Shown here: positions 24,352-33,891 of the stretch, in pieces
Layout: every line of letters starts with the position of its first letter
How positions within the stretch are numbered: position 1 is the stretch's first letter
From: Sphingobacterium zeae
GTDB taxonomy: Bacteria > Bacteroidota > Bacteroidia > Sphingobacteriales > Sphingobacteriaceae
NCBI RefSeq assembly: GCF_030818895.1
Contig: NZ_JAUTBA010000001.1
Coordinates: forward strand, 1,984,001 to 2,048,000
Reading direction: 5' to 3'
DNA: 64,000 nucleotides
Position numbers and translations under genes: made by a program
Notes under the pieces: generated by a model
Told to the model about the DNA's origin: nothing
Seen by the model: only the letters and a program-made list of their open reading frames with translations
Database searches by the model: none

Positions 24352-24382
24352 CAAACTTAGATAAATTTGTGATTATTTGCAA
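24352..24382 (-). promoter_or_regulatory. Candidate Bacteroidota promoter of the sigma-FecR-SusCD operon
   Basis: On the minus strand a TTG (24382-24380) is followed after 20 bp by TAAGTTTG (24359-24352), a perfect TAnnTTTG -7 element. Transcription would start near 24346, about 16 bases before the GTG at 24330. Confidence 0.6.
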
Positions 24383-24617
24383 TAAAAGGTCCCGCTCGAT
24401 TTTTCATGCCAACCTGTTTAAAGCGAACATTTTTGTTCTTGCTGTTTCATTCCAATGGCTCCATCCGGATTGCTTTATTACCCTCATTCTTTCTGGGTGA
24501 TGGCAAAAAATAGCTCAATACTCTTCTGCTTTAATCTAAGTTTTTGAAAATTTCTAAAAAGTTCTTTTGCTGATAGTGGTACTTTTGAGCCTTAAATTAA
24601 TTTAGATTATTGCATTT

Positions 24618-27600
24618 TTAATTTTCCTTATAGCTGTGCCGCTGAATGTATTCAGTGGGGCTCAACCCATACATCTTTTTGAATAGCGTAGTGAAATGCG
24701 TCTGATTGGTAAATCCGAGCGAATAAGCTACCTGAGAGATATTCATTTTTTTCTCCAGCAGCAACTTTTCAGCTTGCTGTAACCGGATATTACGAATAAA
24801 TTCACCGGTCGAAATACCCGTAAGCGATTTCACCTTACGGTGCAGCTGTACACGGCTCAATCCTACTTCATTGGCTAGAAACTGTACATTGAACTCCGAA
24901 TTCTCCAGGTATTGGTTCACTGTTTTAACAATACGTTCCATCAGCTGCTCATCGCTAGACTTAAAGCTGATGGTTTTTATCTTACCTTCCTGCTGCTGCG
25001 CGCCCGAAAACTTTCCTTTAACTTTCATGCGGTTTTTGATGAGATTGTGTATAACAAGGTGAAGCTCATCCACCATAAAAGGCTTTGTCAGGTAGGCATC
25101 TGCGCCGCGACCTATGCCTTCCAAACGGTCTTCCTGATTGGTTTTGGCCGTTAGTAGCACCACGGGAATATGGTTGGTCGTGCTATTACCCTTGAGCTTT
25201 TTGACCAACGTATAGCCATCCATTAACGGCATGGCCACGTCGGAAATAATCAGGTCGGGCTCCTCAGCAAGGGCGAGCTGAAACCCCTCGCCACCATTTT
25301 CGGCAAGCAGTACTTTGTAGGATGGTGAAAGTTCCTGCTGCAGATAGTGTAAAATGTCGCGGTCGTCGTCAATGACGAGAACTTTATAGCCTGTTTTTTG
25401 ATAATCGTTCTTTGGATGTTGGTGAGTTGCCGAAATTGGGCGGTTCTCGTGTTTTACCGTCAAGGCATCAGTTGGTCTGACAGGAGCAAGATCTTCCTGC
25501 CGAAGATGCTTGTTGCCCATCGGAAGACGGATCACAAAAAGGCTGCCGCTGCAGTCACTTCTATTTTCGGCATGTATCTGTCCACCGTGCAGTTCAACCA
25601 GCACTTTGGTCAGATGTAGACCAATGCCCGAACCCTGTCGCTGATAAGTACTATGCGCAGTAGACTGGTAGTACCGCCTAAAAACATCGCGAAGATCGCT
25701 TTTGGCGATGCCGCTACCCGTATCACTGATAACAAGTTCTAAGATTTCACTTCCCTTTTCCCGTTGTTGAACGGCTAGGGAAATCGCAATTTGACCACCA
25801 CGCGGAGTAAATTTAAACGCGTTGGAGATCACATTATGCAGTATTTTTTCAAAGCTGTTGACGTCTATCCAAATTGGAATATCGTCCGTATCGCTGTTTA
25901 CGGATAGCTGGATCTGATGACTAAGCGCCTGATCCTCAAAAATGCTGATGATCTGCTTCACATAATCTACAGCATTGATTTGGCAAAATGTGAGATTCAT
26001 GTGCCCGCTTTCCAGCTTTCGGATATCAAGCAACTGATTGACTAGACTCAAGATGCGCTGTGCATTGCGATTCATGTTCTGCAGCGTGGATCGGGTTTGT
26101 GGATCTGCTGCATTTTTCATGAGCTTATCAATCGGACTCATGACTAACGTCAGCGGAGATCGGATCTCATGCGATACATCAGTAAAAAGCTGTAACCGGA
26201 AAGCATGCAGACGTTCGAGCCGCCGCTCATGCAGGTATTTACTGATTAGGAATATAATACCGGTCGCAAGTAGGATATAAACGAAGTAAGCTAGTCCACT
26301 TAAATACCAGGGCGGTTGGATATGCAGCGTCACCTTGAGGCTTGGCGAGTAGATGCCGAATTTGCAGGCGCGTATTTCCAATTCATGCTCCCCCGAAGAA
26401 AGGTTGTTGTACGTAATCAGGTTTACTCCCGGAAGCGTAGCATTCCAGCTTTTGTTGATGCCTTTAATGCGGTATTCGTAATGCACATTTTCTGGACTGT
26501 TAAAATCCATCGTAGATAGTTCAAAAGTGAAACTGTCGTCGTTGCTATGGAAGAAAAATTGATTTGCAACCATCAGGTCATCTTTATAGATTACGCTTCC
26601 ACTGGGTGCCATGCCAGGCTTAATGGGCTGGTTCTTGACATAGAGATTGGTAATGAGTACCGGATGTGGATAGGTCTGCAGCTGTATCTTTTCTGGAAAA
26701 AATGACGTAATCCCCTGCCGCCCGCCGTAGTATATTTTTCCTTGAGTATCCTGAAAATGCACACTGCGGTTGTAGGACCGATCGACCAAGCCGTCTCCGG
26801 TATAGTAATTGACAATTTTACCTGAACCGGCATTGAGACAGTTGATACCCTTGAATGTGCTACACCAAATATTTCCTTCCTTGTCACCGCCTAAGCCAGT
26901 GATCACATTGCTGGATAGTCCGTTATTAGTCGTGTAAATGCTGACCGATCCTGATTTCTTATCGATTTGATACAGGCCGTTATAAGTGCCTGCCCAGATG
27001 TGACCTAAATGATCGTCCAATAGAGAGATGGTTATCTGTTCGGATAATCGATGGGCTGTATACTGTTGAGAGAAACTCTTTGTGGTAGGATCAAAACAGC
27101 TCACGCCCTTATGATGCCCAAGCCAGATAAGACCATCATCGGCGCATAAGACGGTAGCAATCCAATCATTGGCTAAGGCGCCCTTCGTTGAACTGCTGGT
27201 ATTCATACTATAACTTTGAGCAATTTTCGTATCGAGGTCGTATTCCACAAAGCCCGATCCGAATGTGGCAATATAAATCTTATTGTTTTTGCCTAAGGCG
27301 AAAGATTTGACCTGTCTGGATGGGCAGATATCCCTGAGGGTGGATTGTCCTGCTATAGGATCAATTTGTCCAAGGCCTTTATCATATGAACTGAACCAGA
27401 TCGTACCGTCCGAAGCCGCTTCCAGTTTATTGATATCCGCTATGGTGTTTATTTGTTGATGTGAAATGCCTTGACGGTCAGTTTTAAAAACGCCTTCTCG
27501 CTCCACGGCATACCAAATATTACCTTGGCGATCACGCGTAATGGCACTGATGATGTTTTGATCGGTTTTTTCCCGGCCTGAGATACGCCAAAACTCAAAC

Positions 27601-28622
27601 TGTTTGCTTTGTACGGGGATAAAAACCAGGCCCCGTTGAAACCAGCCCAGCCAAAGATTATTTTCTCGGTCCTGCAGCAGCGCACGTATCCGTGCATGTC
27701 GGTAGTCATTATCCAAATTAGGTAGTTCAGCTTGTGCAGCAATCAGTGGCTTTTTTTCCAGATCCAGATACCATAACCCATCACCCTCGGTACTGATCAG
27801 CAGATGGTTTTTGCGGCCTTTTGATAGTTGAATCTCCGTTACGGTAGACTGCAGTTTCGACTTGTATTCAACCGCTTCAAATGTATTGTTTTGCGGATCA
27901 TAGCGGCTAATCTTTGAGGGCGACGCGAATAGGAGCTTGCCGTCATGTTGCTGCATGATGTCATAATTGCCGCCCTTCGGCATCGGAAGCAGATCCGAAA
28001 CGATTTGCCTTGCCCGCTTCTGGTCGGCAGAAACCTGCGAGACCCCTACACGGTCAATAGCTACCCAAATCCTGTTCATCCGGTCTTCAAATAGACTGCG
28101 GGCAAACATGCCGCCAACCAGCGTATTGAGTCGCGGTAGCGATAGCGCCTCTCTACGGCTAACCTGAATGTCGAAGATACCCCAGCCTGATGTCGCTACC
28201 CAAATGTGACCATCTGTTTTATGGATGATATCTGTAATGTGCGGTGCAATCTGATCGGGAAAATGGATCCGAACAAATTGGTCACTATTTTCATCGTAAT
28301 ACTGCAGTCCATTATTGCAGCCCACCCAGAGTCTTTTGTCGCGGTCAAGATAAAGGATGATGATATTATTGCTCGATATGGATGTGCTGTCCTGCACATC
28401 GTGTAGATACTGTACAAAACGGGTACCGTCAAACTTGTTGAGCCCATACTCGGTACCTGTCCAGATATAGCCGTGTTTGTCCTGACTGATACTGGTGGTC
28501 AGATTGGATGAAAGTTCGCCAAAGCCATAATCCCTATTGTCATAGATGCGCGTGGCCTGTCCATGGGCATACCCTATAAAAGCAAAAAGTAATAAGATTG
28601 TCGAAAAAAGATCCCTTCGCAT
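24618..28622 (-). CDS. Hybrid two-component system sensor/regulator (HTCS) of the glucuronoxylan locus
   Basis: A single-chain sensor and regulator of about 1334 residues. In order: signal peptide (MRRDLFSTILLLFAFIGYAH), two periplasmic seven-bladed propellers of Reg_prop repeats (IWTGTEYGLNKFDG, LWVGCNNGLQYYD, IWAGTYNGLYQIDK), a YYY domain, a membrane segment at about 775-797, a histidine kinase with phospho-His H818 (DVSHEIRSPLTL), an ATPase domain (ISDTGSGIAKSDL, GSGIGLHLTKVL), a receiver with D1128 (IISDVAMP) and an AraC-type DNA-binding domain at the C-terminus. The ATG at 28622 gives a clean signal peptide; ATG 28655 and TTG 28667 lie upstream. It is divergent from the GH115 gene and should activate the xylan genes on binding a xylo-oligosaccharide in the periplasm. 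Confidence 0.94.
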   Translation of the reverse strand: MRRDLFSTILLLFAFIGYAHGQATRIYDNRDYGFGELSSNLTTSISQDKHGYIWTGTEYGLNKFDGTRFVQYLHDVQDSTSISSNNIIILYLDRDKRLWVGCNNGLQYYDENSDQFVRIHFPDQIAPHITDIIHKTDGHIWVATSGWGIFDIQVSRREALSLPRLNTLVGGMFARSLFEDRMNRIWVAIDRVGVSQVSADQKRARQIVSDLLPMPKGGNYDIMQQHDGKLLFASPSKISRYDPQNNTFEAVEYKSKLQSTVTEIQLSKGRKNHLLISTEGDGLWYLDLEKKPLIAAQAELPNLDNDYRHARIRALLQDRENNLWLGWFQRGLVFIPVQSKQFEFWRISGREKTDQNIISAITRDRQGNIWYAVEREGVFKTDRQGISHQQINTIADINKLEAASDGTIWFSSYDKGLGQIDPIAGQSTLRDICPSRQVKSFALGKNNKIYIATFGSGFVEYDLDTKIAQSYSMNTSSSTKGALANDWIATVLCADDGLIWLGHHKGVSCFDPTTKSFSQQYTAHRLSEQITISLLDDHLGHIWAGTYNGLYQIDKKSGSVSIYTTNNGLSSNVITGLGGDKEGNIWCSTFKGINCLNAGSGKIVNYYTGDGLVDRSYNRSVHFQDTQGKIYYGGRQGITSFFPEKIQLQTYPHPVLITNLYVKNQPIKPGMAPSGSVIYKDDLMVANQFFFHSNDDSFTFELSTMDFNSPENVHYEYRIKGINKSWNATLPGVNLITYNNLSSGEHELEIRACKFGIYSPSLKVTLHIQPPWYLSGLAYFVYILLATGIIFLISKYLHERRLERLHAFRLQLFTDVSHEIRSPLTLVMSPIDKLMKNAADPQTRSTLQNMNRNAQRILSLVNQLLDIRKLESGHMNLTFCQINAVDYVKQIISIFEDQALSHQIQLSVNSDTDDIPIWIDVNSFEKILHNVISNAFKFTPRGGQIAISLAVQQREKGSEILELVISDTGSGIAKSDLRDVFRRYYQSTAHSTYQRQGSGIGLHLTKVLVELHGGQIHAENRSDCSGSLFVIRLPMGNKHLRQEDLAPVRPTDALTVKHENRPISATHQHPKNDYQKTGYKVLVIDDDRDILHYLQQELSPSYKVLLAENGGEGFQLALAEEPDLIISDVAMPLMDGYTLVKKLKGNSTTNHIPVVLLTAKTNQEDRLEGIGRGADAYLTKPFMVDELHLVIHNLIKNRMKVKGKFSGAQQQEGKIKTISFKSSDEQLMERIVKTVNQYLENSEFNVQFLANEVGLSRVQLHRKVKSLTGISTGEFIRNIRLQQAEKLLLEKKMNISQVAYSLGFTNQTHFTTLFKKMYGLSPTEYIQRHSYKEN

Positions 28623-28709
28623 TGGTATGATTGGTTTATGCTTTTGAAGATACATATTATTGCGCAACCCTAAAAAGAAAAAAAAGCTTATGGCCCAATA
28701 AACCCTGTT

Positions 28710-28736
28710 TTACATGCAGATGTAACAAATTGAAAT
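28710..28736 (+). promoter_or_regulatory. Operator-like site A of the xylan locus (between HTCS and GH115)
   Basis: GTAACAAATTGAAAT (28722-28736) is identical to a sequence upstream of GH43 at 33793-33807. It overlaps a palindrome TTACAT-gcag-ATGTAA (28710-28725). It lies in the divergent control region, about 200 bp ahead of the GH115 start. I infer a binding site for the locus HTCS; no binding data exist here. Confidence 0.5.
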
Positions 28737-28934
28737 AAATATGAAACGTCAATGCAAAGCGTTGCAACAACGGCCAAAGGGAAAGTAACAGGTACAAATG
28801 CGACGGTTCATTAAGAGTACTACCTTTAGATTGCTGAAAATGATCATCATGCAACATTCCTCCCTGTGCTGTTACAGCATTGGGACTGGAGGTGCTGTAT
28901 GTGCTGAATTGAGGAAGGGAAAAAACCAATTATA

Positions 28935-31502
28935 ATGGAAATCATCATGTTTACTCATCACCGCTATTGGCGAGTGTTTTTGGTCGCTGTGCTGATCTAC
29001 TGCTGTGGAGGCAATGCCTATGCTGTGTTGTCTAGTACCAAAGATACGGTGGCACGGGATTTTATAGTCCGCGAGTCCGGTCCCGGTTTCCTGGCTTTAG
29101 TCAATAATGGGGTGCCTATACCTATGCTTGTCGATCCGCAAGATCACAAGGGTGTATTGCGGGCTTTCGAAAATCTAAAAAAAGATTTTATACAGGTTAC
29201 GGGGCATGGTCCCAACCAGCAAAAGGACGGGCGCTCAAACATCATTATCGGTACCTATGGCAAATCGAGCCTGATTGACAGTCTCGTGCATAAAGGTCTT
29301 TTGGACAGCAGTACGCTTGCCGGAAAGCGGGAAAAATTTGTGATGACGGTGGTCAATGAGCCATTGTTGGGCATTGATTCAGCGCTGGTTATCGCCGGCA
29401 GTGACAAACGGGGTACAATCTACGGCATTTATGAACTGTCGGCACAGATTGGCGTTTCGCCCTGGTATTACTGGGCAGATGTGCCAATCCGCAAAGCAAC
29501 CGCATTGTACGCCAAGCCAGGCCTCTACACACAGGGGGAACCAAAGGTCCGCTACCGAGGTATCTTTCTGAATGATGAGGCACCAGCATTAAGTGGTTGG
29601 TCCAAGGCGACATTCGGTGGATTTAATGCAGACTTTTATGAAAAGGTATTCGAACTGCTATTACGTCTGAAAGCAAATTACCTCTGGCCTGCAATGTGGG
29701 GGAGTGCTTTTTATGATGATGATCCAAAAAATGGACCACTGGCGGATGAAATGGGTATCATCATGGGTACGTCGCACCACGAGCCGATGGCTAGGGCGCA
29801 GGCGGAATGGAAACGCTACGGCAATGGTGGAGCCTGGGACTATGCTAAAAATAAAGCCGGGTTGCAGAAGTTTTGGCGTAGCGGTATAGAACGTGCACGA
29901 GACTGGGAGTCTATCCTGACCATTGCCATGCGCGGTGACGGCGATGAACCGATGAGCGAAAAGCAAAATGTCAGTCTGCTGGAGCAGATCGTCCGCGATC
30001 AGCGACGTTTGATTGCGGAAGCCACAGGACGGACGGCAGCCGAGACACCACAGCTGTGGGCTTTATACAAAGAAGTGCAGGACTATTATGATAAAGGCAT
30101 GCGCGTGCCGGACGATGTAACGCTACTGCTTTGTGATGATAATTGGGGTAATGTACGCAAGCTGCCCGAACTGAATGCTTCGCCACGAAAGGGTGGTTAT
30201 GGCATGTATTACCATTTTGATTATGTGGGTGCCCCCCGCAATACAAAATGGATCAATGTATCCCAGATACAGCGGATATGGGAGCAGATGAACCTCACCT
30301 ATAGGCATGGCGTAGACAGAATATGGATCGTTAATGTCGGCGACCTCAAGCCCATGGAGTTCCCCATTTCATTTTTTCTGGATATGGCCTGGGATCCCGA
30401 CCGGTTTAACGCCAATAACCTGATGGACTACACCCGCGAATGGTGTCGGCAGCAGTTTGGCGAAGCGTATGCCACGGAAGCGGCCAGCATGATCAACCGC
30501 TATACCAAATATAACCATCGGGTTACCCCCGAACTGCTAAACGAACGCACGTTTAGCCTCACACATTATAACGAATTTGACAGTGTTGTCAACGATTACA
30601 ACAGGTTGGCCATGGAAGCCTCGCGACTCTATTACTTGCTGCCAGATTCCCTAAAGGATGCCTTCGATCAGCTGGTGGCTTTTCCAATAAACGCCTGCGC
30701 GAATTTGTATGAGATGTACCATGCTAAAGCGATGAACGACTACTATTACGGAAGGAACGATCGCAGGGCAAATGACTGGGCCGATAAGGTAAAGGCTTGC
30801 TTTCTGCGCGATTCACTTTTTACCCATCATTACAACCATTCCATTGCCAAAGGGAAATGGATCCACATGATGGATCAGGTGCGCATCGGCTACAGCAGCT
30901 GGAATGAACCGTCTAAAGCTATTATGCCTGCTGTCCACTACTTGCCGGATACTGCCGTTCACCGTTCGCCGAAGGTATTTATGGAGACCGACGGCTATAT
31001 CGCAATGGAGGCCGCTAGCTATGTTGTCGCAAGCAGTGCACCGGGGGTACAATGGGTTGAGATTCCAGATCTGGGAAAGACCGTGTCGGCCATGACAACA
31101 CAACCTGTTACAGCTAACCTCGGAAATAACACCGCCCTAGAATACAAGATTCGCGTAAAAGAAAAGCGAGAAGCAAAGATCATAGTACTGCTGTCGCCTA
31201 CGCTCAATTTCAATGGAAACAGTGGGCTGCGCTATGCGATTTCCATCGACGGCGGTCCCGAAAAACTGGTCAATTTTAATGGACATTACAAGGGCGAACT
31301 GGGACAGTGGCAGGCACGCCGTATCATTGAAAGTGTTTCGGTACACAGCTTGCTGCCGGGAGAGCATACCCTTCGAATCCGCTTCTTGGATCAGGGAATC
31401 GTGTTGCAGCGCATACTCATCGATTTTGGGGGGCTGAAACCCTCTTATCTCGGTCCGCGGCAGAGCGCAATAGCGCAGTTGATCGACACGGATAGTAAAT
31501 AA
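28935..31502 (+). CDS. GH115 xylan alpha-1,2-glucuronidase
   Basis: An 855-residue exported enzyme of family GH115, which removes glucuronic or 4-O-methyl-glucuronic acid from internal as well as terminal xylose units of xylan. A signal peptide ends near residue 31 (YCCGGNAYA). Family landmarks include VIAGSDKRGTIYGIYELSAQ, WYYWADVPIRK, KVRYRGIFLNDEAPALSGWS, LRLKANYLWPAMWG, MRGDGDEPMSE and DRIWIVNVGDLKPMEFPISF, followed near the end by the C-terminal carbohydrate-binding-like domain (ILIDFGGLKPSYLGP). The length is in the family range. It is the first gene of the rightward xylan locus, divergent from the HTCS, with the GH67 gene 158 bp downstream. A second ATG at 28947 could be the start. Confidence 0.95.
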   Translation: MEIIMFTHHRYWRVFLVAVLIYCCGGNAYAVLSSTKDTVARDFIVRESGPGFLALVNNGVPIPMLVDPQDHKGVLRAFENLKKDFIQVTGHGPNQQKDGRSNIIIGTYGKSSLIDSLVHKGLLDSSTLAGKREKFVMTVVNEPLLGIDSALVIAGSDKRGTIYGIYELSAQIGVSPWYYWADVPIRKATALYAKPGLYTQGEPKVRYRGIFLNDEAPALSGWSKATFGGFNADFYEKVFELLLRLKANYLWPAMWGSAFYDDDPKNGPLADEMGIIMGTSHHEPMARAQAEWKRYGNGGAWDYAKNKAGLQKFWRSGIERARDWESILTIAMRGDGDEPMSEKQNVSLLEQIVRDQRRLIAEATGRTAAETPQLWALYKEVQDYYDKGMRVPDDVTLLLCDDNWGNVRKLPELNASPRKGGYGMYYHFDYVGAPRNTKWINVSQIQRIWEQMNLTYRHGVDRIWIVNVGDLKPMEFPISFFLDMAWDPDRFNANNLMDYTREWCRQQFGEAYATEAASMINRYTKYNHRVTPELLNERTFSLTHYNEFDSVVNDYNRLAMEASRLYYLLPDSLKDAFDQLVAFPINACANLYEMYHAKAMNDYYYGRNDRRANDWADKVKACFLRDSLFTHHYNHSIAKGKWIHMMDQVRIGYSSWNEPSKAIMPAVHYLPDTAVHRSPKVFMETDGYIAMEAASYVVASSAPGVQWVEIPDLGKTVSAMTTQPVTANLGNNTALEYKIRVKEKREAKIIVLLSPTLNFNGNSGLRYAISIDGGPEKLVNFNGHYKGELGQWQARRIIESVSVHSLLPGEHTLRIRFLDQGIVLQRILIDFGGLKPSYLGPRQSAIAQLIDTDSK

Positions 31503-31593
31503 ATATGAATAAAAAAAATTGTAGTCATGGAAAACAACGCACATTACTTACTTATTAAATTCAGGCGTAATCTGTACGGATCAAGAGGTGGAC

Positions 31594-31615
31594 GTAACGA
31601 ACAAATAATTGAAAT
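31594..31615 (+). promoter_or_regulatory. Operator-like site B of the xylan locus (upstream of GH67)
   Basis: gtaacgAACAAATAATTGAAAT resembles the site found upstream of GH115 and GH43, with AACAAA and TTGAAAT separated by three extra bases. It lies 45 bp upstream of the GH67 start. Because of the inserted bases it is weaker support than the two exact copies. Confidence 0.35.
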
Positions 31616-31660
31616 TGCATATCCTAGTACGGTTGGTATGCTAGCAGTGGAGGGAAGCTG

Positions 31661-33709
31661 ATGGGACATGTGATCCGATATGGGGTCTGCCTATTGTTAG
31701 CCATGTTGTGCTATCTGGTAGGTCAGGCAGAAGATGGTAGCCGACTTTGGTTGCGCTACACCAAGGTCGCCGATAGGGAAGCTGCACTGCGCAAAATTCA
31801 CTGCTCACTCCGTGATCCTGTGGCCAATACCGCAGTCCAGGAGTTACAGCACTACTGGCGCAAAGGTGATGTAGCGCTCGTGCTGGATAAGAAATGGCCA
31901 AAATACCAGCCGGACGGATATCGTATCCGGTCGGTAGCGGGCAAGACGATTATTCGTGCAGGCAGCAGTACCGGCCTGCTCTACGGAGCTTATCACTTGC
32001 TGCGGTTACAGCAGATTGGGAATGAGGTTACACAGCTAGATATCGTTGAAACGCCGAGTTACCACTTGCGCATGCTCAACCATTGGGACAATCTGGACGG
32101 TACAGTTGAGCGGGGCTATGCCGGGTACTCGCTCTGGAAGTGGGACGAGTTACCTGCAATAAAGTCGCCTCGCTACGTTGAATATGCCCGTGCAAATGCC
32201 TCCATCGGTATCAATGCGGTTGTGCTCAATAACGTTAATGCGTCACCACTGATCCTGCGCCAAGACTATATAGAGAAGGTAAAGGTGTTGGCAGATAGCT
32301 TCCGTCCTTACGGTATCCGCGTGTTTCTATCCATTAATTTTTCGGCACCGGCGATTCTGGGAAATCTTCCGGATTCGGATCCGCTAAATCCCGCTGTGGC
32401 ACGTTGGTGGAAGGACAAGGCAGATGCAATTTATAAGGTCATACCTGACTTTGGTGGCTTTTTAGTGAAGGCCAATTCAGAGGGACAACCTGGACCACAA
32501 GATTATGGTCGGACGCATGCCGATGGCGCCAATATGCTGGCCGCTGCGCTGAAACCACACAAAGGGTTGGTCCTGTGGCGTGCTTTTGTGTATAATCCCT
32601 CGGCCGAGGATCGCGCCAAACAGGCTTATCAGGAGTTTGTGCCACTAGACGGCAAGTTTGAAGACAATGTGATCCTACAAATCAAAAATGGCCCCATCGA
32701 TTTCCAGCCGCGTGAACCGTTTAATCCATTGTTTGGAGCGATGCCAAATACTAGCCAGATGGTCGAATTTCAGATCACCCAGGAGTACCTCGGGTTTTCT
32801 AATCATCTGGTATACCTCGCTCCGCTGTTTAAGGAGACGCTCGATGCCGAAACCTACACACGAAAAGAAGCGAGTACGGTGGCGGGACTAACGCAAAAAG
32901 GGCCGAATCCACGGCTATCGGCGATTGCGGGTGTTGCCAACATCGGCGAGGACCGCAATTGGTGTGGTCACCACTTTGCCCAAGCCAACTGGTACGCCTT
33001 TGGAAGGTTAGCTTGGAACAGCGGCTTATCCAGCGATAGCGTGGCGCGGGAGTGGCTCGCTTCAACCTTTTCGCCAGATATGACCCTCATAGCCCCACTG
33101 TCGAAGGTGATGCTGGAATCGCGTGAGGCGGCAGTCAACTACATGATGCCGCTGGGTCTGCACCATATATTCGCTTTCGAACACCACTATGGTCCCGAAC
33201 CCTGGGGCGATATTCCCGGTGGAAGACCCGATTGGATGCCTTGGTATTACCATAATGCAGATTCGCTCGGGATCGGATTTGACCGGACTGCTTCGGGCAG
33301 CAATGCCGTTGCACAGTACCATAGCCCCCTCAAGGAGCAGTTTGCAGCGCTGAGCAGCTGCCCTGAAAAATATTTGCTCTGGTTTCACCATGTACCCTGG
33401 AACTACAGCATGAAAAATGGTCGCTCCTTATGGGACAACCTGTGCTATGCCTATCAGGAGGGTGTGGATCAGGTACGATATGTTCAGCGTGTATGGGATG
33501 GTCTTGAACATAAGGTGGATGCGGAACGCTTTAAGGACGTGCAGGCAAAATTAAAAATCCAGGCAAAGGATGCCGTATGGTGGCGCGATGCCTGCCTGTT
33601 GTATTTTCAGACTTACTCCAAAAGGCCCATTCCGCCTACCCTGGAGCAACCGGTGCATAGGCTGGACGAATTGAAAAAAATTAAACTAAATCTTAAACAC
33701 CATAATTAG
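31661..33709 (+). CDS. GH67 alpha-glucuronidase
   Basis: A 682-residue exported enzyme of family GH67, which removes (4-O-methyl-)glucuronic acid only from the non-reducing-end xylose of xylo-oligosaccharides. A signal peptide ends near residue 23 (LAMLCYLVGQA). The N-terminal GH67N domain (about 25-130) precedes the TIM-barrel (MLNHWDNLDGTVERGYAG) and the C-terminal helical domain. By comparison with known AguA enzymes the acid is E274 (VKANSEGQPGP) and the base pair D347 (IKNGPIDFQ) and E375 (FQITQEYLG); the 28-residue spacing matches. A good Shine-Dalgarno-like GGAGGGAAG lies 4 bp before ATG. It complements the GH115 enzyme encoded directly upstream. Confidence 0.96.
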   Translation: MGHVIRYGVCLLLAMLCYLVGQAEDGSRLWLRYTKVADREAALRKIHCSLRDPVANTAVQELQHYWRKGDVALVLDKKWPKYQPDGYRIRSVAGKTIIRAGSSTGLLYGAYHLLRLQQIGNEVTQLDIVETPSYHLRMLNHWDNLDGTVERGYAGYSLWKWDELPAIKSPRYVEYARANASIGINAVVLNNVNASPLILRQDYIEKVKVLADSFRPYGIRVFLSINFSAPAILGNLPDSDPLNPAVARWWKDKADAIYKVIPDFGGFLVKANSEGQPGPQDYGRTHADGANMLAAALKPHKGLVLWRAFVYNPSAEDRAKQAYQEFVPLDGKFEDNVILQIKNGPIDFQPREPFNPLFGAMPNTSQMVEFQITQEYLGFSNHLVYLAPLFKETLDAETYTRKEASTVAGLTQKGPNPRLSAIAGVANIGEDRNWCGHHFAQANWYAFGRLAWNSGLSSDSVAREWLASTFSPDMTLIAPLSKVMLESREAAVNYMMPLGLHHIFAFEHHYGPEPWGDIPGGRPDWMPWYYHNADSLGIGFDRTASGSNAVAQYHSPLKEQFAALSSCPEKYLLWFHHVPWNYSMKNGRSLWDNLCYAYQEGVDQVRYVQRVWDGLEHKVDAERFKDVQAKLKIQAKDAVWWRDACLLYFQTYSKRPIPPTLEQPVHRLDELKKIKLNLKHHN

Positions 33710-33792
33710 CTCCGCTAGATTAAATTATTATCGCTATTCATCGAAGTGAAACCGCCAGAAAACCAGTATTGGCCGTTGGCGAACAGAAGAAC

Positions 33793-33818
33793 GTAACAAA
33801 TTGAAATGCTTTTGTTAC
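33793..33818 (+). promoter_or_regulatory. Operator-like site C of the xylan locus (upstream of GH43)
   Basis: GTAACAAATTGAAAT (33793-33807) is identical to site A. Here GTAACAAA also forms a perfect 8-bp inverted repeat with TTTGTTAC (33811-33818), 10 bp apart. The site ends 9 bp before the -33 element of the GH43 promoter candidate, the position expected of an activator site. Confidence 0.55.
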
Positions 33819-33827
33819 ATATTTTAA

Positions 33828-33857
33828 TTGTTGTAAATACACTTAAAAGTATGTTTG
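33828..33857 (+). promoter_or_regulatory. Bacteroidota-type promoter of the GH43-SusC-SusD-esterase unit
   Basis: TTG (33828-33830), a 19-bp spacer and TATGTTTG (33850-33857) match the Bacteroidota -33/-7 consensus (TTG and TAnnTTTG). The GH43 start codon is 34 bp downstream. Confidence 0.65.
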
Positions 33858-33891
33858 TACTCAGATAAACCAAATTATAAATAAACCAATC

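Noticed and set aside
24331..24354. TTG at 24354 as start of the sigma factor
   Set aside because: It lies inside a perfect -7 promoter element; the GTG at 24330 is a better candidate.
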